A stretch of 38,303 nt of DNA. Origin: Mnemiopsis leidyi (taxonomy: Eukaryota > Ctenophora > Tentaculata > Lobata > Bolinopsidae). Under the pieces are notes generated by a model. The model searched no databases. It was not told where the DNA came from and saw only the letters and a program-made list of their open reading frames with translations. Position 1 is the first letter of the stretch; every line of letters starts with the position of its first letter. Below, in pieces: positions 19,934-38,303 of this stretch. The stretch spans positions 612 through 38,914 of the forward strand of contig JH157694.1 in assembly GCA_000226015.1 (NCBI GenBank), given 5' to 3'. The position numbers and the translations under genes are program-made.

Positions 19934-20906
19934 AATTCTTATGCAGCCTTTTTCAGTTAAACTAATGCTACTAGTCATTCTAGCACGAATTTGTTCAGTA
20001 TATTTTAGGAATTAACAAATAAGATAAACCGTATAATCCTTGTGAACAAAATAAGTTTAATCATAACACAATGGCAGCTAAAATTAGAATCAGAACTAAA
20101 AAGTAATTCCCATTTAGTTAAGCCTAAAGCTAAGTAGTAACATAGCCAACACGAGATTGCTTCTTTACATATCCGTAGAATATTCTCGGTCACACATCGC
20201 ATTCGCATCCTAAATGTGCCACACCAAACAAACTGCAGCAATAAAAACGAGCAAATGAGAAATGAACCTATAAAATGAACCTATAAAATGATTAAGTTTT
20301 GTCTTGAAGCTGAATCCCTAAAATAAAATCACCATTTACAGCACACCCAGCTCTGTCAGGATTTGGAGAAAAGCTTGGGAAATAATTTTTAAGAAGGTAT
20401 TTATCGGAATTATTTCAGTGGGGGAGGTCACGTCTTTGGCAGCGCACAAACGAAAACAGATCATAAAAATCCTTTGTCCAGTCACGATTCAAATTTTAAA
20501 AACATGATAAATATGTTGCGGGGAAAAAAATTAATGGGGCAACGCGACGGTCAGAGCCAAATTTTGATTGATGAGAAGCTAGAAAACAGTGCTTTCTTGC
20601 TCCTGATTGGTTTAAAATTTTGGACCCTTCCCCAACAATAGAAAACTTCTCACTCAAATGATCCACGGAACAAAAACAAAACCTTTAAATTCCAACAGAA
20701 TTATGAATCAAACTTGAGGTTAAAATATAGCGATAGAGCTGTTAAACTCGTAACCATGGCAGACTATCAATTCCATGAGCGACAAGATTTGAATTCATTT
20801 GGTTTAGATCATTAGGCTGAGTTATAGGACAAAGTAGTGGTAGAGTCGGAGTGGACTTAACGGATATAACTAGGCTGAAAAGTATATCCTTCGTTAGTTA
20901 CTGCTT
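19934..20906. other. AT-rich non-coding stretch
   Basis: No supported exon. It contains the short direct repeat AATGAACCTATAAAATGAACC near 20261-20290. The 78-codon frame on the - strand (20005-20241) has no recognisable features. Confidence 0.4.
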
Positions 20907-21073
20907 CAGTCATTTTATCAATGATCATGTTCTCACCGAAAATTTGAAGCTTTATATTTAAATACTGTATATTATGCAGATTGTGAATGCGTGGAAAATA
21001 TGTGTCATAAAATTGCTATAATTATTAACCAATAAATCTACATTGTGAACATGATCATTGATCAAATGATTGA
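20907..21073. mobile_element. Foldback (MITE-like) element
   Basis: Inverted arms at 20907-20935 and 21044-21073 are about 90% complementary and share an exact core of ATCAATGATCATGTTC. Weaker complementarity continues outward for about 25 bases on each side. The roughly 108-bp interior is AT-rich and non-coding. No target duplication was identified. It is probably a non-autonomous DNA transposon remnant. Confidence 0.65.
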
Positions 21074-21621
21074 AATATCACCGTAACTTTCGCGTTTAAC
21101 TCGAAAAAAGATGAACGTGATTAGATGAACGTGAATCAACAAAATATGTACGTGATTATTATAAAATTTAAGAAGAAGTCCCTGTTCTATCATGTCGGAG
21201 AAAATAGTTTCGACTCTTCTTAAACTTTAGAAAAAATTTAGTCCTAACTAAAATAGTATTTGCCAAGGAAATGTCACGATTTTCAATCGGTTTAATAAAA
21301 TCATTCAACCTTCATGAAAATATCATGGGTTTGGAGCAAAGCCCGGTACTAACAAAAATATCTCTGATAGAAGGCTCAGAAAATATTTCTTCAAAATGAT
21401 GTCAATAGTTACGCAATCAACATTTTAAGAAAAGAAAATTTCCACAAACAGTTTTGTGTCTCTACGTAATAAAATCGTAAACACAGCTATTCTAAAACAG
21501 AACACGTCTTTAAGCTTAATCATGACAATGCCAGGGATTTCATATCCCGATATTTTGGCGTCCTCAAATTTTGAGTGTTCATGAAAATCTTAAAACCTAA
21601 GCCTAAAATTCTACTCTACCA

Positions 21622-34064
<12,443 letters not shown>

Positions 34065-34234
34065 TATTGAGAAAGGTGATTTGCGGAGGGGTCACATACT
34101 TTGACCAGTAGGAAGCTAAAAGCAGTGCTTTCTAGCTTCTGAATGGTTAAAATTTATGAATCAACCCCAAACGTATCTTTCTCAATTGGTGTGCACATTG
34201 TGAAGTTTAGCCAATACGACAGAATAAAACTGAG

Positions 34235-35008
34235 CTAAGAGAAGAAACTAAAAAAGGTTAATCCTACATGGTCAGAGCCCAGGATAACGGCATCTGAATC
34301 TGGTATATTGACTGGTTGACCATCAAACTCTATGTTTCTAATATCCGTCCTCTGCTTGTGCGTCAAGCGCTTAGTGCTCAGCCGACCTTTCATAGACTTC
34401 AATGTTCCGGAGATAGACTTAGTCCTAGACCTCTTTGACGAAATTTCGAGATCACAGTTGCCTGAATTCTTAATTCCAACGTTCTCCTCTTCAGTAAATG
34501 CTTTCTGGACGAGGCAAACTTTCTTTGTTGCCAGGGGGCTTGATTCTTCAACAGAGTTATTTTTAGAGGGACCTACTTTTGACCAAAGGTTAATGCTTTC
34601 TTCTTTTATGGAATTTTTCTTTGTAATAAGAGTTCCTTTCTTTTTATTTTGAGAATTCTTAAGGTCAATCGACTTTTTTGGGGGTCGTTCTATGTTGTTC
34701 TTTCTGCTAAAAACCAAAGACTTTGAGCGCATCACTTTATTATGCTTTCCTTTTGCTGCACCAAAACCGATAGTATGACTCTTACCACCACTTTTGTATA
34801 AAGTGTTTAATTTTTTAACAGTTTCCTCATCCAACCACTGATCAGTATGATTTGGCACCATCTCTACCTCAACTTTGTGCATTACATCGGATATACTGTA
34901 TTTTCTGATAAACTCTTTTCTTTCATCTGGATTGAGAGATGTAACAACTCTGGCCGCATCTTCAAATTGTCTAATTAAATCTTGAACTTTTGCCTCTGTT
35001 TCTGCCAT
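34235..35008 (-). CDS. Unrecognised basic Lys/Ser-rich protein, 257 aa
   Basis: An open frame starting at ATG 35008 in a good context (TTAAAATGG) and ending at TAG 34235. The N-terminal 75 residues look like a folded or helical segment (VQDLIRQFEDAARVV, LNPDERKEFIRKYS, DEETVKKLNTLY). After that the protein is low-complexity, rich in Lys, Ser and Asn, with probable nuclear-localisation and phosphorylation motifs (ERPPKKS, SSKRSRTKSISG). A donor-like CAT/GTAGGA at 34267 would keep phase 0, so the last 11 codons may be intron and the gene may continue. It lies directly upstream of, and on the same strand as, the tepsin-like gene; it might be a neighbouring gene or even a 5' extension. No homologue recognised. 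The long frame with protein-like composition in AT-rich DNA supports a real exon. Confidence 0.6.
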   Translation of the reverse strand: MAETEAKVQDLIRQFEDAARVVTSLNPDERKEFIRKYSISDVMHKVEVEMVPNHTDQWLDEETVKKLNTLYKSGGKSHTIGFGAAKGKHNKVMRSKSLVFSRKNNIERPPKKSIDLKNSQNKKKGTLITKKNSIKEESINLWSKVGPSKNNSVEESSPLATKKVCLVQKAFTEEENVGIKNSGNCDLEISSKRSRTKSISGTLKSMKGRLSTKRLTHKQRTDIRNIEFDGQPVNIPDSDAVILGSDHVGLTFFSFFS

Positions 35009-36414
35009 TTTAATAAGCAAATCACGAAAACCTATAGATCAAGTTATAGGAAAACAACCTAAGCAACGAATAATGAGAAGTATAAGCAGTAAAGTATTGC
35101 TGTCTGTTTCAAGATTGAACTACAGATCAGTCAATTACACGGTGTCTTGACAAGTACTCAACAAAACATTTAGACTTCATATCCAAGAAGAACGTGAGTG
35201 AACAGAGTTGGAACAAGGAAAGGAAGCAAAGTGGCCTGTAGGACACCTTCTCTGCGGTAAAGAGACTTGACTTACATTTTATGGATGACAATAATAAAAG
35301 AAGCAGTGGCTTTTAGAAGCAAACAAGTTGCTTCGTATGGTCAGATGATAAGAAAAAACGTTTAAGTTGTACTAACATGGTTCCAGTATCTGATTTTCTG
35401 CAGAATCAAGGACATTCTTTCTCTCACCTATTAGTAAAATATTAATTTCAATGCAGTAAAACAAAAAATGTCAGCAGGAAAAATATCAAACTTTTGCTTT
35501 TTGTTACAAATCAACACAGGGGGTTTAATAACAATTAATAAACAAAGCAAATACAAAACACATAGATTGCATCACTCTAAAATTATTGCAGATATATTCT
35601 GGCAGAAAAGCAATGAGCTTACTACTTGCTGTTGCTCACACCACAACAAAAACTTAGTAAAGCATTTTTTCTCGTACCTTACCATTTGTTTCGATACGTT
35701 TTGTGCACGTGCACAAAAAGAACAAAACAAGGGTTGGTGATCAACAGCATAAATTGGGATATTGTGGAATATTAGCTTAAAAAGTGTCCGTATGTAAGTA
35801 GGTACTTGCATCCACATGCATGCTCCTTTATCAAACTTAATTATGTATACAAATACAATTATAGGTTAACCTATCTAACTAACCTACAATTATGGGTTTT
35901 AACTGCCCCATAGGCCGCAAAATGTACTTCACATATACATTATAAAATTAAACATAATTGCCTCACAACAACTACAACAAGAAGTACGATCAAACAAGAA
36001 AAATGATCAATATTGTTTTAACCTTTAGAATTAGTTTTATTAGGTAATTTGTCGAAATTTGACAGATAGTGGATTGAGAGATGAATGTTACACAATTTTT
36101 ATCTCAGCTCGGAACAAATCTGTTTAACAACAAATCACAAATTTGCAATCTTTACTGTTAAAAAAGGCAATTTTGGACTTATTAGTAGGGGCACTAAGCA
36201 CTAATCAGTTCATTTTCCTTTCCTTTTTAAGACAATTTCTTACCGACAGAGCCCTGTATTTTTGTATTAGCATATATTTCTTTAGGCCTAATTATAAAGT
36301 TGTTGGTCAATATTTTTGGTTAGATAAACCAAAATCATTGAAATTGAAACTCATTTGAACAAATTTAATGATATCAACCTCTACTACAGTCTCTACTACA
36401 TAAATAAAATTAGG
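35009..36414. other. AT-rich non-coding stretch
   Basis: Contains the presumed promoter of the 257-aa ORF and nothing else I can support. Open frames at 35468-35817 overlap on opposite strands and look accidental. Confidence 0.4.
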
Positions 36415-36720
36415 AGGTAAAGCAAAGAACTTAGGGTATTTTCTTGATGACTCACTACAACTAAAAGGGCAGCTTACTGCTGTAGTGCAAAATGCAACAT
36501 GAATCTTTATAATTCTAGCAGAATAGGATCTAAGCTATCCTCAGATCAGAAATTCAACTGGCGCACTCCTGTATCTTGTCATAGTTGCATTAACTGCCAT
36601 GCTTTATATGGTTCCCTGCATCAGTCACAAATATAGATCTCACAAAAGATACAGAATGCAGGGGTCAGATTTATATCTAATGTAGCATCGAGAGTTCAGA
36701 TCACACCGCACCCAATTTAA
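36415..36720 (+). mobile_element. LINE reverse-transcriptase relic (3' end of the RT ORF)
   Basis: Translation in two frames gives the familiar end of a non-LTR reverse transcriptase: KNLGYFLDDSLQLKG, then, after a stop and frameshift, LYNSSRIGSKLSSDQ, INCHALYGSL, QKIQNAGVRFIS and ITPH. These match the common pattern KNLGVxLD, YCNALYxGLP, LQxxQNAAARxI, ITP of CR1/L2/Jockey-type LINEs. Three stops or frameshifts show it is dead; the rest of the element is missing 5'. Confidence 0.8.
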
Positions 36721-36823
36721 TTCAATTTGTAAAAATTCTGAAACACAGCTATATTTTGTATTTGTTACACCTGTACCCTTACTCCCCACACCATCTCCTG
36801 ATTGGACTGCAGCTCTACCTACA

Positions 36824-37110
36824 ATGGACAGACTTACAGACCGCATAAAGGAACACGAACGCTGCTACAAACTCAACAACACCTATGACAAGACCCTTAA
36901 CAAAATAAAGTCTGCCCCTGCTTACCACTCCCTCACCACAGGACACAGAATAGCTTGGAACGACGTTAACATCCTCAAAACCCTTCTATCCAGATACCAC
37001 TTGGACATGACTGATTAAGCAGCCGTCCACATCAGAAACCCTTCCAATAATTGGACGGACAGTGCCCCAAATTGCAGCTCACTCTGGAATCCCATTCTTC
37101 TCAAAATTGC
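36824..37110 (+). mobile_element. Penelope-like GIY-YIG endonuclease relic
   Basis: The frame DRLTDRIKEHERC, YHSLTTGHRIAWNDVNIL and, after one in-frame TAA, AAVHIRNPSNNWTD, SLWNPILL follows the conserved second half of the GIY-YIG endonuclease domain of Penelope-like retroelements (RIKEH, HxxxTGHxIxW, EAxHI, N). The GIY-YIG signature itself and the reverse transcriptase are absent, so the copy is 5'-truncated and broken. It follows the LINE relic directly in the same orientation, possibly by nested or serial insertion. Confidence 0.75.
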
Positions 37111-37650
37111 TGCAACTCTCAAACCCAACCCTCTGGCATTACCTTCTCATCCTTCTATGGATGTTAATGTTACCATTTACAGTTCACGCCCCTTTCTTCA
37201 TCAGCCCTCACAAGCACTGACACCACCTCATTCCATATTTAAGGCTCACTTCACTCTTCACCTCTAGCTGACGAAGATTAACACATGTTTATTGAAAGCT
37301 TCTTCAACACCAAACTTGTATCTCAGCAATAGCAGCTTAATCCTCATTTTGGAGGTTTTTGGGTTTTATAAAATCAGGATAATGAATTTGTGCTTTCATG
37401 ATGCTTTCAGGGGCTCAGTCTCAATAAGTTCTTCAAAATGTGACCAAGCTCAAGCAGATTGGACCTTGTGTTCATGAGATATAGGCCAAAATGAGGGTAA
37501 ATTTGGTGGTTTTGGTTGTGACGGAGACATTGAAATTCTCAAGATTACCCTCAATAAGTCCAAAAGTAAAAAAGATAGAGATTCCCAATGTCGTTTATAA
37601 AATCTGTGGAGGTTTTGAGGTCAAGAATCACTGAATTCAAAATCAAAGTC
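37111..37650. other. Non-coding, probable repeat-derived DNA
   Basis: The first part is the decayed 3' flank of the Penelope-like relic. The segment 37480-37860 contains direct copies of a CAAAATGAgGGtAAATTtGG-like motif, which looks like interspersed-repeat DNA. No gene. Confidence 0.4.
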
Positions 37651-37742
37651 ACCCTCACTCTTACTCCAGGCCGACATTTTGTCTTGTAACAGCGCGCGGC
37701 GCGCGTGCGCGTAGATGGCGACCTGGAGAAGAGTGTGAGGGT
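37651..37742. repeat. Inverted repeat around an alternating CG core
   Basis: Arms 37651-37670 and 37722-37742 are imperfect reverse complements (ACCCTCACTCTTACTCCAGG against ACCCTCACACTCTTCTCCAGG). The loop contains a strongly alternating purine-pyrimidine run, mostly CG/CA (37692-37711), of the kind that favours Z-DNA. It resembles a short foldback repeat. Confidence 0.65.
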
Positions 37743-38303
37743 AATTGGAAATTTTTTTTATGTCAATAGTTGATGCCAATGTGCCCGATGTCTGTGCATT
37801 AGTCAATTTTTGACTGACTTACAAAATGTGGTCAAAATGAAGGCAAATTAGGGGAAATTTTGCATTTTCTATAAGAAATGATCCAACAGTTTATCCTCAT
37901 AAGTGACACTTTTAAAGGTGGGGGTCACAGTTTAATACATAGATACTTCAAGGATGAACAAGTTTTTTATTTTCTCGTCTGTAATATCAATTACACAATA
38001 AAAATATAAAAATATCCTTCCGCTTTTTACGAAAATACTATCAAATTCAAATAAAAACTTCTAACCTCTAGAACATATGAAAATGATAAATTCTGTTATA
38101 TATTCATGTGTGCTTATTTCAAGAACACTAATATTTGAAAAAATACATGATGATATCAAAGAAATATCAATAAAACTCAATTTTATATTTGAACTGCTCA
38201 CTGATATTGGTTAGCTATCCTTTCATTATTAATGGTTGGCTACGTAATTTCACCATTAATTGTACAGACGGATAAAAGCATCTGTTAAGTTTTAGCCTGT
38301 CAA
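37743..38303. other. AT-rich non-coding end of window
   Basis: Nothing supportable was seen on either strand. Confidence 0.4.

Overview
This is metazoan genomic DNA. It is AT-rich, its genes are split by ordinary GT-AG introns, and it is full of micro- and minisatellites and degraded transposable elements, with one 11-base assembly gap. The gene content (a wide-awake/ANKFN1 orthologue, a tepsin orthologue, lineage-specific intronless receptors, an isopenicillin-N-synthase-like dioxygenase) suggests a non-vertebrate, probably marine animal. I cannot fix the phylum.

Layout. 1-5.4 kb: non-coding, with a pyrimidine-rich 12-bp repeat tract. 5.4-9.1 kb (+): two intact, intronless class A GPCR paralogues. 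10.0-13.2 kb (+): the last five exons of an ANKFN1-like gene, with a small foldback transposon in one intron. 13.6-14.5 kb: an almost perfect 54-bp-arm palindrome, then the wreck of a third GPCR copy. 15.9-18.3 kb (-): a complete six-exon Fe(II)-dioxygenase, reconstructed in phase (345 aa). 19.6-19.9 kb (+): a possible two-exon, 62-aa secreted peptide. 21.6-34.1 kb (-): a TEPSIN-like gene (AP-4 accessory protein) with ENTH exons at its 5' end and VHS-like exons at its 3' end; its introns hold the gap, the long (CA)n/(AAC)n block and a TA-flanked pogo-like element filled with a 15-17-bp minisatellite. 34.2-35.0 kb (-): an unrecognised basic 257-aa ORF. 36.4-37.1 kb: relics of a LINE reverse transcriptase and of a Penelope-like GIY-YIG endonuclease.

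The genes do not form a shared pathway. The links are structural: GPCR copies lie on both sides of the ANKFN1 3' exons, so the receptor array and that gene are interleaved. The two intact receptors share a 78-bp identical tract that looks like gene conversion. Nearly every long intron carries a hairpin-forming mobile element. Exon models were built by hand from splice signals, phase and family resemblance recalled from memory; no database search was run.
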